Notes: generated by a model not told the origin, from the letters alone. A stretch of DNA of 64,000 nt from Dehalococcoidia bacterium (GCA_009692685.1 SHYS01000002.1:124001-188000), one strand, 5' to 3'. Positions 24,684 to 34,183 are shown, counted from the stretch's first letter. Numbers and translations are program-made.

Positions 24684-24765
24684 GTTGGACCGTCGGAACG
24701 CTGTCTTGTTCGACCACTCGGTCGTTTGTGCCGAGCGCTCCGGGCGAATGACGGGTCCCGCCTCG

Positions 24766-25314
24766 CTACGCCGCCACCTTCGAGGCGGCCCGCGCCTCGA
24801 AGTCGAGCAACCACCGCTTGCGCTCGAGGCCGCTGGCGTAGCCGGTGAGCGCGCCGTTGGCGCCCACCACTCGATGGCAGGGGATGATCAGCGAGATCGG
24901 GTTACGGCCGACGCTCGCGCCGACCGCCCGCGCTGCGCTCGGCCTGTCGAGGCGCCTCGCCAGTTCGCCGTAGGTGGTCGTCTCACCGAACGGGATCTCG
25001 AGCAGCGCGTTCCAGACCGCCGTCTGCCACGGTGTGCCGATGGGCGCCAGCGGCAGGTCGAAATGCGCGCGCGTGCCCGCGAAGAACTCGCGGAGCTGTC
25101 TCGCTGTCTCGCTGGCCGAGGCGGTATCGCGCTTCGAGGGCAGGCCGGTCTCGGCCTCGAGCGTACGCACCAAGTGCGCCTCGTCGAACGTGCCGTGGTG
25201 TCCGTTACGCGCGTCGCGCAGGAAGTCGATGCGGTGCACACCTCGCTCTGAGCCACCGACGAACACCACGCCCAGCGGCGTGTCGAGGAGGTCGTACCAG
25301 GCCATCGCGGTCAT
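24766..25314 (-). CDS. ogt: Methylated-DNA--protein-cysteine methyltransferase
   Basis: 182 residues from ATG 25314 (GGAAGGA 7 nt upstream). Suicide repair of O6-alkylguanine. The active-site motif is IIPCHRVVGANGALTGYASG with the acceptor Cys in PCHRV; the HTH (TTTYGELARRLDRPSAARAV) and the Asn/Arg hinge RAVGASVGRNP precede it. The N-terminal domain is short and lacks the metal-binding Ada module, so it is an Ogt-type enzyme. Monocistronic. Confidence 0.93.
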   Translation of the reverse strand: MTAMAWYDLLDTPLGVVFVGGSERGVHRIDFLRDARNGHHGTFDEAHLVRTLEAETGLPSKRDTASASETARQLREFFAGTRAHFDLPLAPIGTPWQTAVWNALLEIPFGETTTYGELARRLDRPSAARAVGASVGRNPISLIIPCHRVVGANGALTGYASGLERKRWLLDFEARAASKVAA

Positions 25315-25493
25315 CGAATGGTCCTTCCATGGGGAGTTCGTCCTGCAGGATACCGCACCGCCGCGGGCGGCCTAGTTCGATCGGGACGGATGTCTCGCGG
25401 AGCTACCTCGATGCCGGTGTATCCTCGGGGCCGCCGTTGCTCCAGGGCAGCAAGGGCGTTCGGGGCCACCGGAAAATTTTCGTCACACCGAAC

Positions 25494-25560
25494 AATCAAA
25501 CAATCAAACCGCGCATCTGCGCGATGGCGTTTAATCAAACATCGAGGGCCCCCGCCCTCG
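25494..25560 (+). promoter_or_regulatory. Leader of the aldolase operon with triple AATCAAAC and hairpin
   Basis: AATCAAAC occurs at 25494, 25502 and 25533, in an AT-rich patch unlike its surroundings. A 7-bp hairpin, CGAGGGC (25543-25549) with GCCCTCG (25554-25560) and loop CCCC, then ends just before the GGGAGG ribosome site of the gene at 25577. It looks like an operator plus translational or attenuation element. The regulator is unknown. Confidence 0.4.
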
Positions 25561-25576
25561 GCAGGGAGGACCACCG

Positions 25577-26413
25577 ATGCGGCCTAACCACGTGCTCCGG
25601 GCCTGGCGCGAGGGCCGTCAGACCATCGGCGGCTGGCTCACTATCGGCTCCTCCTTCTCCGCCGAGATCATGGCGCACCAGGGCTTCGACTGGCTCTGCG
25701 TCGACATGCAGCACGGCGCCATCGACAACGCCGACTGCTTCCAGATGCTCCAGGCCATCTCCACCACCTCGACCGTGCCGTTCGTGCGCGTGCCCAGCAA
25801 CGACGCCGCCGACATCGGGCGCGCCCTCGACTACGGCGCCTACGGCGTCATCGTCCCGCTGGTGAACAACCGCTGGGACGCCGAGCGCGCCGTCCGCGCC
25901 ATGCGCTACCCACCGCAGGGCGAGCGCTCCTCGGGGCCCGCCCGCGCTGCCCTCTACGCGGGCGCAGACTACCAGTTTCACGCCAACAACGAGGTCGCCT
26001 GCATCGTCATGATCGAAACCGTCGAGGCGCTCCACAACCTCGATGCCATCATGTCCGTCCCCGGCGTCGACTGCGCCTACATCGGCCCGTCGGACCTAGC
26101 CTACGCGCTCGGCCTCGAGCCCACCGGCGACAACCACGACCCGCGCCATTCCGAGGCGGTGCTCAACATCCTCGCCGCCGCGAAGCGCCACGGCGTCGCG
26201 CCCGGCGTCCACACCGCGAGCGTCGAGTTCACCACGCGCTGGCTCGAGGCGGGCTTCCAGATGGTCATGCTCGGCCAGGACCGCGCCTTCATGGCCCGAC
26301 AGGCCGGCGCCGACCTCGCCGCCGCGCGTGCCGCCTCGAAGGTGAAGCGCGTCACGGGCTGGGGGGCAATCGAGGCCGCCGTCGGGCCGGGAGTCGAGGT
26401 GGTACGTGCCTGA
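25577..26413 (+). CDS. HpcH/HpaI-family aldolase
   Basis: 278 residues. The family's TIM-barrel landmarks are present: WLTIGSSFSAEIMAHQGFDW, VDMQHG, GAYGVIVPLVNN, IVMIETVEALHNLDAI (metal-binding Glu) and DCAYIGPSDLAYALG (metal-binding Asp). Class II pyruvate aldolase, cleaving 2-keto-3-deoxy or 4-hydroxy-2-oxo acids to pyruvate and an aldehyde. It overlaps the next gene by 8 nt, so its product aldehyde or 2-oxoacid may feed the adjacent dehydrogenase. Confidence 0.88.
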   Translation: MRPNHVLRAWREGRQTIGGWLTIGSSFSAEIMAHQGFDWLCVDMQHGAIDNADCFQMLQAISTTSTVPFVRVPSNDAADIGRALDYGAYGVIVPLVNNRWDAERAVRAMRYPPQGERSSGPARAALYAGADYQFHANNEVACIVMIETVEALHNLDAIMSVPGVDCAYIGPSDLAYALGLEPTGDNHDPRHSEAVLNILAAAKRHGVAPGVHTASVEFTTRWLEAGFQMVMLGQDRAFMARQAGADLAAARAASKVKRVTGWGAIEAAVGPGVEVVRA

Positions 26414-27503
26414 GATCTCACCCCTCGAGCTTATCGACTACGTCGAGAGCATCCTCGTCGCGGCCGGCGCCCCCGAGCACGATTCCGCGATCGTCGCCGC
26501 CCACCTCGTCGAGTCGAACCTCAAGGGCCACGACTCGCACGGCGTTGTCCGCCTCCCGCTCTACGTCAGCGGCGCGCAGCGAGGTTTCACGAAGCCCGGC
26601 ACGCCCTTCATCATCGACCGCCAGAGCGACAGCACAGCAGTCGTGAACTGCGGGTGGAACTTCGGACAGGTCGCCGCTCGCCGCTGCATGCAGATCGCCA
26701 TCGAGAAAGCGCGGGCGAGCGGCATTGGTGTCGTGACTGGGTACCAGATGGCCCACGTCGGACGCCTTGGCGCGTATGTGGAGCAGGCCACCGAGGCGGG
26801 CATGGTTGGTCTCGCGGTCGCCAGTTATACTCAGGGCGCACGTATCGTGGCGCCGCACGGGGGCGCGGCGCGCCGCCTCGCCACCAACCCGATCGCCGTC
26901 GGTGTCCCCACCGCTGATTACGACGCGCCGTTTGTCTTCGATACCGCCACTTCCGGCGCCGCCGAGGGCAAACTGCGCGTGGCACGCAACCTTGGCCAGT
27001 CGATTCCGGAGGGACTGCTTCTCGACGTCGAGGGCGTGCCCACCACTGACCCGAACGATTTCTACGCCGGCGGAGCGCTGCTGCCGCTGGCCGGTCACAA
27101 GGGCTTCGGCCTCGCGATGTCGCTTCATGTGCTCGGCAGTCTGCTCGCGCCCGGCGTCGAGCCCGAGATTGGACCGGAGGTTGCCTCGCAGGGCCTCTTC
27201 GTCATGGCCATCGACCCCGAGAAGTTCGTGGGGCGCGCCGCGCTCGAGGCCTCGATGTCCGCGCTCATCGAGGACGTGAAGCAGCCGCCGTACCAGGCTG
27301 GCTTCGACGAGATCCTCGTGCCGGGTGAGGGCTCACGGCGCCGTGCCGAGGAGCGCGCCTACGCGATCCCGCTCGACGACCAGACCTGGCGTCAACTCAG
27401 CGAGGTGGCAACGTCGCTGGGGGTTGAGACGCCCTCGCTCGAGCCGCGCGAGCCTCGGCGGCGACGCTCGGCCGGCTCCGAGCAGGACTCGTTTGACGAC
27501 TGA
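26406..27503 (+). CDS. Ldh2-family malate/L-lactate (ureidoglycolate-type) dehydrogenase
   Basis: 365 residues from GTG 26406. The Ldh2/MDH fold unrelated to Rossmann enzymes is shown by LKGHDSHGVVRLPLYVSG (catalytic His) near the N-terminus, TAVVNCGWNFGQVAARRCMQ, ATNPIAVGVPT-like RLATNPIAVGVP and FDTATSGAAEGKL. NAD(P)-dependent oxidation of a 2-hydroxyacid. Coupled by overlap to the aldolase, consistent with a 2-oxoacid pathway. The last 35 residues are Arg-rich and overlap the convergent methylase gene by 107 nt. Confidence 0.88.
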   Translation: MPEISPLELIDYVESILVAAGAPEHDSAIVAAHLVESNLKGHDSHGVVRLPLYVSGAQRGFTKPGTPFIIDRQSDSTAVVNCGWNFGQVAARRCMQIAIEKARASGIGVVTGYQMAHVGRLGAYVEQATEAGMVGLAVASYTQGARIVAPHGGAARRLATNPIAVGVPTADYDAPFVFDTATSGAAEGKLRVARNLGQSIPEGLLLDVEGVPTTDPNDFYAGGALLPLAGHKGFGLAMSLHVLGSLLAPGVEPEIGPEVASQGLFVMAIDPEKFVGRAALEASMSALIEDVKQPPYQAGFDEILVPGEGSRRRAEERAYAIPLDDQTWRQLSEVATSLGVETPSLEPREPRRRRSAGSEQDSFDD

Positions 27504-28410
27504 CGGCGCGTTTCCGTTTCGCCAGCAGCAGCGCGTTGGTGACCAGCAGCTCGTCGATCGGTCCTCGACCGTCGCCCTTTGAGTTGATGGCGCGCCTCGC
27601 CGGAACGCGACGTAACTCGTAGCCAGCCGACTCGTACAGGTACGTCACGAGCGGATGTGGGGAGTTCGACAGCAGCACATGCACCCCTCGCGTGGTCAGC
27701 CCATCGATGCAGACTCGTAGCCGCTCCTGATCCGCCCACCCAAAGTCCGCCGACGTGTACTGCGTAAAACTGGAGGTCGCTGGCAGCGGGTGAAAGGGGG
27801 GGTCGAAGTACACGAAGTCTCCGGCAGCAGCGTTGGCACACACCGCCTCGAAGTCGGCGTTTCTCAGGTCGACGCCAGCCAGCGCTGCGGAAGCCGCCTT
27901 CAGCACCGGCAGATCGAGGATGTGCGGCTCCACGTAGCGGCCGTGCGGTACGTTGAAGTGCCCCGCCCGGTTCACGCGGTAGAGCCCGTTGAAGCAGGTC
28001 TTGTTGAGGAAGATGAACCGTGCCGCCGCTGCCAGTGCATCCCGAGGCGTCTCCGCCCGCATGCGGTAGAACAGCGCCGCGCGTTCCTCGGCGTCTCGCC
28101 CGAGGTAGCCTTGCTCGAGCGTTCGCAGGCGACGCACCAGCCCGCCGAGGTCGTCGCGAACTGCCTGGTAGGTGGCCACCAGCGCGGCGTTTGCGTCGCC
28201 CAGCACCGCACCCTCGAGATGCCCTTGATCGGCAATGGCAAAGAACAGCGCACCACCACCGACGAATGGTTCGAAGTACCTTGCGAACGTGACCGGTGCC
28301 GCCTCTAACAACGACGGCAGCAGCTGTGCCTTGCCGCCTGCCCACTTGAGGAACGGTCGCGCCGCTGCTCTGGGTGATGCGGAGGGGCTCGTCTTGCCTG
28401 TGCTGCTCAT
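27397..28410 (-). CDS. D12-class DNA adenine N6-methyltransferase
   Basis: About 337 residues from ATG 28410; ATGs at 28422 and 28500 are alternatives and none has a good ribosome site. Motif FLKWAGGKAQLLPSLL starts the AdoMet domain, FEPFVGGGALFFAI is motif I and DFVYFDPPFHPLP holds the catalytic DPPF (usually DPPY). FIFLNKTCFNGLYRVN is typical of Dam-like D12 enzymes. No restriction endonuclease lies beside it, so an orphan methylase is likely; the recognition site is unknown. Its basic C-terminal 40 residues overlap the end of the convergent dehydrogenase gene. Confidence 0.88.
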   Translation of the reverse strand: MSSTGKTSPSASPRAAARPFLKWAGGKAQLLPSLLEAAPVTFARYFEPFVGGGALFFAIADQGHLEGAVLGDANAALVATYQAVRDDLGGLVRRLRTLEQGYLGRDAEERAALFYRMRAETPRDALAAAARFIFLNKTCFNGLYRVNRAGHFNVPHGRYVEPHILDLPVLKAASAALAGVDLRNADFEAVCANAAAGDFVYFDPPFHPLPATSSFTQYTSADFGWADQERLRVCIDGLTTRGVHVLLSNSPHPLVTYLYESAGYELRRVPARRAINSKGDGRGPIDELLVTNALLLAKRKRAVSRQTSPARSRPSVAAEARAARARASQPPATLPPR

Positions 28411-28595
28411 GCTTGCGACCATCGGGTAAGCGAACACCCCTCGATCCCCGGGGGCAAGCCGCAGCGGGTAGGCGGGTGCGACGAAACATGTTCGTAACAT
28501 TGTCGCAACGTAGACGACACTTCCGAGAAAACCGCGCGAAACAGCATTGACCCATGCTTGGCCCAGTTCCGGCAGGGCACAGGAAGGGTCAGGAC

Positions 28596-29855
28596 ATGCA
28601 CGGATTAGAGGCGGATAGCGGCAGCATCGCGTGGATGTTGACCAGTTCGGCGCTGGTGCTCTTCATGACACCGGGGCTCGCGCTGTTCTACGGCGGTATG
28701 GTCCGCTCGAAGAACGTACTCAACATGCTCATGAAGAACTTCATCTCCATGGGCGTCATCACCATTGTCTGGGTGGTGATCGGCTACAGCCTCGCCTTCG
28801 GCGGTGACGGGCCGTTCATCGGCACACTTGAGCATGTCGGCCTCGCCGGCCTGATCGGCAGTGGCAATACAGTCCACGGCGCCGCGGGAGTGCCGGACTC
28901 CTTGATCATGGTGTTCCAGTTGATGTTCGCTATCATCACCCCCGCCCTGATCGCCGGTGCGGTGGCCGAGCGCATCAAGTTCTCTGCCTGGGTGATCTTC
29001 ATCGCCGTCTGGTCCATCGTTGTCTACTCACCGATGGCACACTGGGTCTGGGACTTCACTGCGACGCCCCAGGGCATTACCGGCGGCTTTATCGCCGCGA
29101 AGGTCGGCGCTGTAGACTTCGCCGGTGGGCTCGTCGTGCACATCAACGCCGGTGCAGCGGCGCTCGCGCTCGTCCTTGCGCTTGGGCCACGGATCGGGTG
29201 GCGCCAGTCGATCATTCGACCGCACAACCTGCCGCTGACTCTCTTGGGGACGGGCATCCTCTGGTTCGGCTGGTTCGGGTTCAACTCCGGATCGGCGCTG
29301 GGCTCCAACGAGTTGGCGGCATGGGCGTTCGTCAACACGCACATCGCCGCAGCCGTCGCTGCCTCGGTGTGGGCGCTCGTGGAGCGCATGAAGACGGGTT
29401 CGGCAACTACCCTTGGTGTGGCCTCGGGCGCTGTCGCCGGCCTCGTGGCGATCACCCCGGCGGCGGGCTTCGTGGCACCGATGGGTGCGGTCGCCATCGG
29501 AGTCGCGGCAGGTGGGATCTGCTATCTGGCGCTGCAGATCAAGTTCATGTTCAACTTCGATGACTCGCTGGACGTGGTCGCTGTCCACCTCGTCGGTGGC
29601 ATCCTTGGCTCGCTGCTCCTTGGCCTGCTCGCGGTGAGCGCCGTGAACCCGGCCGCGGCCATTGACGGGAGCGTGGCCCAGTTCGGCAAGCAGGCCATGG
29701 CTGTGGGTATCGCGCTGGTCTACTCCTTCGTCCTCTCGTACGGCATCGCGATGGCGCTCAAAATGACGATCGGCCTACGCGTCACGGAGGACGAGGAACG
29801 CCGAGGCCTCGACATCTCCCTCCACGATGAGCAGGCGTACGCGTTCGCTGAGTAA
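28596..29855 (+). CDS. amtB: Ammonium transporter (Amt family)
   Basis: 419 residues from ATG 28596; the frame upstream lacks similarity. Eleven membrane segments. Signatures: LALFYGGMVRSKNVLNMLMK, AHWVWDFTATPQG, DFAGGLVVHINAGAAALALV (first pore His), GTGILWFGWFGFNSGSA and NFDDSLDVVAVHLVGGILGS (second pore His). Forms a trimer for NH4+/NH3 uptake. No glnK follows, contrary to the common amtB-glnK order; instead a broken glnD starts 71 nt on. Confidence 0.93.
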   Translation: MHGLEADSGSIAWMLTSSALVLFMTPGLALFYGGMVRSKNVLNMLMKNFISMGVITIVWVVIGYSLAFGGDGPFIGTLEHVGLAGLIGSGNTVHGAAGVPDSLIMVFQLMFAIITPALIAGAVAERIKFSAWVIFIAVWSIVVYSPMAHWVWDFTATPQGITGGFIAAKVGAVDFAGGLVVHINAGAAALALVLALGPRIGWRQSIIRPHNLPLTLLGTGILWFGWFGFNSGSALGSNELAAWAFVNTHIAAAVAASVWALVERMKTGSATTLGVASGAVAGLVAITPAAGFVAPMGAVAIGVAAGGICYLALQIKFMFNFDDSLDVVAVHLVGGILGSLLLGLLAVSAVNPAAAIDGSVAQFGKQAMAVGIALVYSFVLSYGIAMALKMTIGLRVTEDEERRGLDISLHDEQAYAFAE

Positions 29856-29973
29856 GGCATGCTGAGAGGACTGACTTCGATCTGTCAGGACGCGCGGACT
29901 AGGCGCCGCGAGCGCGGAGCACACCGATGGCCACCCGCGAGTCGCTGATCTCGGGGGCACTGGCACCGTTCAT

Positions 29974-30007
29974 GGAGGCGCGCGTGGCTGTAGCCACGCG
30001 CGCCTCC
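29974..30007. repeat. Perfect inverted repeat inside glnD, 16-bp arms
   Basis: GGAGGCGCGCGTGGCT (29974-29989), 2-nt spacer GT, then its exact complement to 30007. It lies within coding sequence for the N-terminus of GlnD (MEARVAVATRASARV), where no terminator is expected. Confidence 0.8.
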
Positions 30008-31188
30008 GCGCGTGTCGATGGTGCGTTTGTACATCGTGCGGCGTGCACGATCCTCGCCGATCGCCTCGACGACGGACTGCGTGGGATCACTGCGGAGGTC
30101 GGCGCCCACGATGTTGCTGTCGTCGCCGTCGGCGGCTACGGGCGTCGCGAGCAGTGCCGCCACTCGGACATCGACGTCATGGTCCTGGTGCCCGGCGACA
30201 CGCCTCAGGCTCGCGCGGTGCTCTATCCCCTGTGGGACGCGGATCTCAAGGTTGGGCACTTGATTCGAACCGTCGAGCAGGCACAGGAGGGGGCCCCGGG
30301 GCGCCCTTGAGACGTTCGCTGCTCTGCTGACAGCGCGCTTCGTCGCGGGCGACCGGGCGCTCTTCGAGCGCTGGCAGCGTGCCTTCGCTGGACTTGTCAA
30401 GGGCCGCCTGAGGTGGCTCGAGGACGGCCCTGCGCAGTCAACGTCACGAAGCGCTAGTGCAGGAGCCGTGGCAGCTCTAGGAGATGGATCTCAAGGGCGG
30501 TCGAGGCGGCATGGGCACATTCCAGGCCGCGCGCTGGCTCGATCTTGCTGAAGCACTCTCCAGCCGTGCACGCCGCCATCGGTCCCTGCACCTGTTGAGG
30601 ACGCCCTCGACGTGCTCGCGGCGGGCCGCCATGCCTTCCACGCGCTCGCCGAGCGCAAGAGCGACCGCTATCTCCGCGACCTGAGCGAAAGCGCGACCGA
30701 GTGGCTCGGTGTCGAACGCTTGGCATTCGAACGCAGCCTGCTCCAGGCGGCCCGCACCATCGACGCATGCACAGAGGCACGGCTGGCGGGCGACCGGTTG
30801 CTCCCAGGGGGCTTGAGCACCCTCGTTAGCCGCTTCCGCGATCGCCAGATGCCTGCGCGAACGCCTTCAGCCTCGTCGTATGTCCGGCATGGCGAGGGTG
30901 ATCTGGCATGGCTCCTCGAGGCCCTTGAGGGCGCGCACTCGGCGGGCCTCGATCCCCTGCCGTCGTCGGACTGGCTGGCGCGGTTGCTCCCGGACTGGGA
31001 AGTCCTGCGCGGGCTGCCCCACGTTGCGCCTTTCCATCGGCATCCCGTCGACGTGCACTCGTGGTGCGCCGTTGACGAGATCCGCTTCGCGATGACTGAG
31101 GACACTGAGGGCACCGGTACCCCGGAGGCCGCTCGACAGTTGCCTGATCGCTCGGAGGTACTGCTCGCCGCGTTGCTGCATGATATCG

Positions 31189-31249
31189 GCAAAGGGCACC
31201 CGGGCGATCACCGCGCCGACGGTCGCGTGATCGCCCGGGTGCCCTTTGC
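31189..31249. repeat. Perfect inverted repeat inside glnD HD domain, 23-bp arms
   Basis: Left arm 31189-31211 encodes the conserved GKGHPGDH of the HD motif; right arm 31227-31249 is its exact reverse complement and encodes VIARVPFA. The loop is 15 nt. Conservation constrains the left arm, so the right arm was probably copied from it. Confidence 0.85.
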
Positions 31250-32275
31250 GAATCGCGCCGGCCTCGACGCCGAGGCGGCGCAGCGACTTTCCGAGGCCGC
31301 TCGCCTGCACCTGCTGCTGCCGATGGTTGCTACGCGTCGCGATATCGCCGTCGCTCGCGTGACCCGCGAGACCGCCGAGCAGGTCGGCGACGCGCGGATG
31401 CTCCACCTGCTCTACCTGATTTCCGTTGCCGATGCCCGCGCCAGCGGGCCCGATGTTTGGAGCCCCTAGAAGGCGCAACTGATGCGCGCCCTTTACCTCC
31501 GGGTGCTCAGTCTGCTCTCCACGGAGCACGCCGAGGAGGACACGCTCGCTGTGCTCCGCCGTCGTGCCATCGAGGTGCTTGATTCTCGATATGGCGAAAC
31601 GGTAGTTGCATCACACATCGATCAACTCCCGGACAGCTACCTCTTCAGCGTGCAGCCCGAGGTGATCGGTGACCACATCGGGTTGATCCGCGAGGCCGCC
31701 GGTGGCACCGCGACGCGACGTGACTCGTTTGGTGGCGTGGATCGATTCACGCTCGTCACGCCCGATCGGCCGGGGATCCTCTCCCTGGTTGCGAGCACCC
31801 TTGCTGTGCACAACGCCAATGTCCTGGGCGGCACGGCCTTTACTCGTGATGACGGCGTGGCGATCGAGGTCATGCACGTGAGCGACGGTCTTGGCCACGG
31901 CATCGATGAACGCCGCTGGGCACGGATCTTCGAGGCGGTGCCGCAGGCACTCGCCGGTACGTTCCCGGTCGCCGAACGCCTCGCCGAAACGCGCGCGACC
32001 TATCGCGCCACGGCGCGCGTCCAAATGCCGACGACCGTGCTTGTCGACAACGTTTGGTCCGAGCGGTACTCGATCGTCGAGGTGACGACAGCGGACCGCC
32101 TCGGTCTGCTGTTCGCGATCACGAACGCATTGCACGGTCTGGCGCTCGACATCCACCTCGCCAAGGTGGACACCATCGGCCCCGAGGTCGTCGACGCGTT
32201 CTACGTGCTCCGCGAGAACGGTCGCCGCGTTGATGATGCCGACGAGATCGAGCGTGTGCAGGCACGGGTGAAGGA

Positions 32276-32296
32276 AGCGTCGAGGCGCTCGACGCT
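32276..32296. repeat. Inverted repeat at a glnD frameshift
   Basis: AGCGTCGAG (32276-32284), loop GCG, CTCGACGCT (32288-32296). The homologous reading EALEALDAQVEA needs an additional C after AGCG; its loss causes the frameshift and at the same time makes the two arms perfectly complementary. Confidence 0.75.
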
Positions 32297-32338
32297 CAGG
32301 TCGAGGCACCCGCCGGTTAAAGCGCCGCCTCGGCCGCG

Positions 32339-32791
32339 TTACTGGCGGTTTACCCATGCGGCAAGACGCGCGTGCAGCCCCTCCGGCACCAGCGGATGCA
32401 CCCCCGCCAGCACCTCGGCCAGCGGCACCCAGCGAGCCGGATGTGTGTGGTCGCCCTCGTCAACATCGAGGGTCGGTAGTCCTAGAGGCGTGCGATCTGC
32501 GGGCAGGCGCACCACGAACTCCGATGTGATGTTGTGGACCGGTTCTCCGAGGTACTCGAACAGGTCCTCGTGGGTGCCGAGATCCGCCCAGATTTCCACA
32601 ACGGCGCCTGTTTCTTCGGCAAACGCGCGTACTGCAGCGTCCGAGGCCGTTTCACCCGGCTCAACGCCGCCGCCGATCGGTCTCAGGAAGTCCCGGCCCG
32701 TGAAGGTGTCAGTGCCCTCTGAGAACAAGGCGTGGTCGTGCAGCAGCAGCACGCCGAGCGTGACGACGCGGATCCGTGGATCTGGCACCAT
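32339..32791 (-). CDS. NUDIX hydrolase with altered Nudix box
   Basis: 150 residues. The Nudix box reads [26 protein letters not shown] and first E are in place, and RAFAEE replaces the usual R-E-x-x-E-E, so one of the metal-helix glutamates is Ala. The central strand [10 protein letters not shown] and C-terminal [18 protein letters not shown] are normal. NUDIX enzymes hydrolyse nucleoside diphosphates linked to X. Ends 19 nt from the end of the broken glnD (convergent). Confidence 0.83.
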   Translation of the reverse strand: MVPDPRIRVVTLGVLLLHDHALFSEGTDTFTGRDFLRPIGGGVEPGETASDAAVRAFAEETGAVVEIWADLGTHEDLFEYLGEPVHNITSEFVVRLPADRTPLGLPTLDVDEGDHTHPARWVPLAEVLAGVHPLVPEGLHARLAAWVNRQ

Positions 32792-32929
32792 GCACCTCCG
32801 CGCTTGCCGCTAGAATTCCGAATGCGGCTAGCATACGGGCCGCCCCGACCGCTCCACGTACGATTTCGCCTGCCGGCTCGCTTCGAGGCACGGCAGCGAG
32901 TCACGATTGCACCTCGAAGGGGGAAGCCA

Positions 32930-34183
32930 GTGCCTGACCTTAAGGACCTCTACGAGATCGGCGAGCTGCCGCCGCTGGGCCACGTGCCGAAGCAGATGTA
33001 CGCCTCGCTCATCCGGGCCGAGCGCTTCGGCCGACCTGATGATGCCTTCAAGATCGAGGTGGTCGATGTGCCGTCGATTGGCCCGAAGCAGGTGCTTGTC
33101 TTGGTCATGGCCGCTGGCACGAACTACAACAACGTCTGGGCTGCCCTTGGCACTCCGGTCAACGTCATCGCGGCACGTAACCGCGCAGGTGAGACCGAGG
33201 ACTTTCACATCGGTGGGTCGGACGCTTCCGGTATTGTCTGGGCGATCGGCGCAGAGGTGACGAACGTCAAGGTCGGCGACCACGTCGTGTTGTCCTGTGG
33301 CATGTGGGACGAGAACGCTCCCGATATCCAGGCCGGCATGGACCCGATCATGTCCTCCTCCAACAGGATCTGGGGCTACGAGTCCAACTACGGCTCGTTC
33401 GCACAGTTCAGCCGAGTCGATTACTACCAGTGCCACCCGAAGGCGCCCCAGCTGACATGGGAAGCGGCGGCTGCCCCGATGCTTGTTGGCGCCACTGCTT
33501 ACCGCATGCTGCATGGGTGGAAGGGCAACGTTGTGGAGGCCGGTGACCCCGTCCTGATCTGGGGCGGCGCGGGCGGCCTGGGTTCGATGGCGATCCAGCT
33601 TGTTCGGGAGGCGGGCGGAGTCCCGATCGCCGTGGTTTCCGAGGAGGACAAGTACGAGTTCTGCCTCCAGCTGGGCGCCAAAGGTGTCATCAACCGCAAG
33701 GACTTTACCCACTGGGGCCGCCTCCCCGACGTCGATGACGCCGAGGCGTTTGGTACGTGGATGCAGGGCGCGCGCGCCTTCGGAGCCAAGTTCTGGGAAG
33801 TCCTCGGCGCACGTAAGAGCCCGAAGATCGTCTTCGAGCACCCCGGCGAGGCGACTATCCCGACATCGATCTTCATGGTCGATAACGGTGGGATGGTTGT
33901 GATCTGTGCCGGCACGTCCGGCTACAACGCCGATGTCGACCTGCGCTACCTCTGGATGCGCCAGAAGCGCCTCCAGGGCTCGCACTTTGCGAATGTCGAG
34001 CAGTGCGCCGCCTTCAACCAGATGGTCATCGATGGCCGCATCGATCCGGTGCTGTCTCAGGTCTTCGCCTTCGACGAGGTTGGCAAGAGCCACCAGCTCA
34101 TGCACGAGAACAAGCACGCACCGGGCAACATGGTCATTCTTGTGAACACGCCTCGGGCCGGGCTGACGACCGTCCCCGCGTAA
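32930..34183 (+). CDS. ccr: Crotonyl-CoA carboxylase/reductase-like enzyme
   Basis: 417 residues from GTG 32930 (GAAGGGGGAAG upstream); the longer frame from 32732 is not conserved. It begins with the family-specific [20 protein letters not shown]. The MDR fold follows: [56 protein letters not shown] (NADPH loop), [12 protein letters not shown] and [13 protein letters not shown]. Asn (NYN), Glu (GYE) and His (GSHFAN), which position CO2 in characterised Ccr enzymes, are kept; a Tyr replaces a Phe beside the Glu. Reductive carboxylation of crotonyl-CoA to ethylmalonyl-CoA, or a related enoyl-CoA. No other ethylmalonyl-CoA pathway gene is in the window. Confidence 0.88.
   Translation: MPDLKDLYEIGELPPLGHVPKQMYASLIRAERFGRPDDAFKIEVVDVPSIGPKQVLVLVMAAGTNYNNVWAALGTPVNVIAARNRAGETEDFHIGGSDASGIVWAIGAEVTNVKVGDHVVLSCGMWDENAPDIQAGMDPIMSSSNRIWGYESNYGSFAQFSRVDYYQCHPKAPQLTWEAAAAPMLVGATAYRMLHGWKGNVVEAGDPVLIWGGAGGLGSMAIQLVREAGGVPIAVVSEEDKYEFCLQLGAKGVINRKDFTHWGRLPDVDDAEAFGTWMQGARAFGAKFWEVLGARKSPKIVFEHPGEATIPTSIFMVDNGGMVVICAGTSGYNADVDLRYLWMRQKRLQGSHFANVEQCAAFNQMVIDGRIDPVLSQVFAFDEVGKSHQLMHENKHAPGNMVILVNTPRAGLTTVPA

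Larger units (their letters stand above)
29927..32320 (+). pseudogene. glnD: glnD, PII uridylyltransferase, interrupted at six or more points
   Basis: Homology runs along the whole length, but no single frame does. Pieces in order: nucleotidyltransferase domain with VGGYGRREQCRHSDIDVMVL (to about 30295); frame change to LETFAALLTARFVAGDRALF; another shift near 30440 into EMDLKGGRGGMGTFQAARWL, with TAG at 30478-30480; another shift before ALDVLAAGRHAFHAL; HD domain with LLHDIGKGHPGDH; TAG at 31467-31469 where SPWKAQL is expected; two ACT domains to a frameshift at 32276-32284; and the natural TAA at 32318-32320. GlnD normally modifies PII proteins in response to glutamine. With amtB intact upstream, the loss would leave ammonium transport without this control. 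Either a recent pseudogene or poor sequence. Confidence 0.85.

Noticed and set aside
24337..24765. A gene in the 429-nt gap between the SDR and ogt
   Set aside because: Open frames here read through repeat elements and give the spurious peptides typical of REP sequences; no ribosome site or family match.
27397..28410. Restriction-modification system
   Set aside because: The adenine methylase has no endonuclease-like neighbour; flanking genes are metabolic or transport genes.
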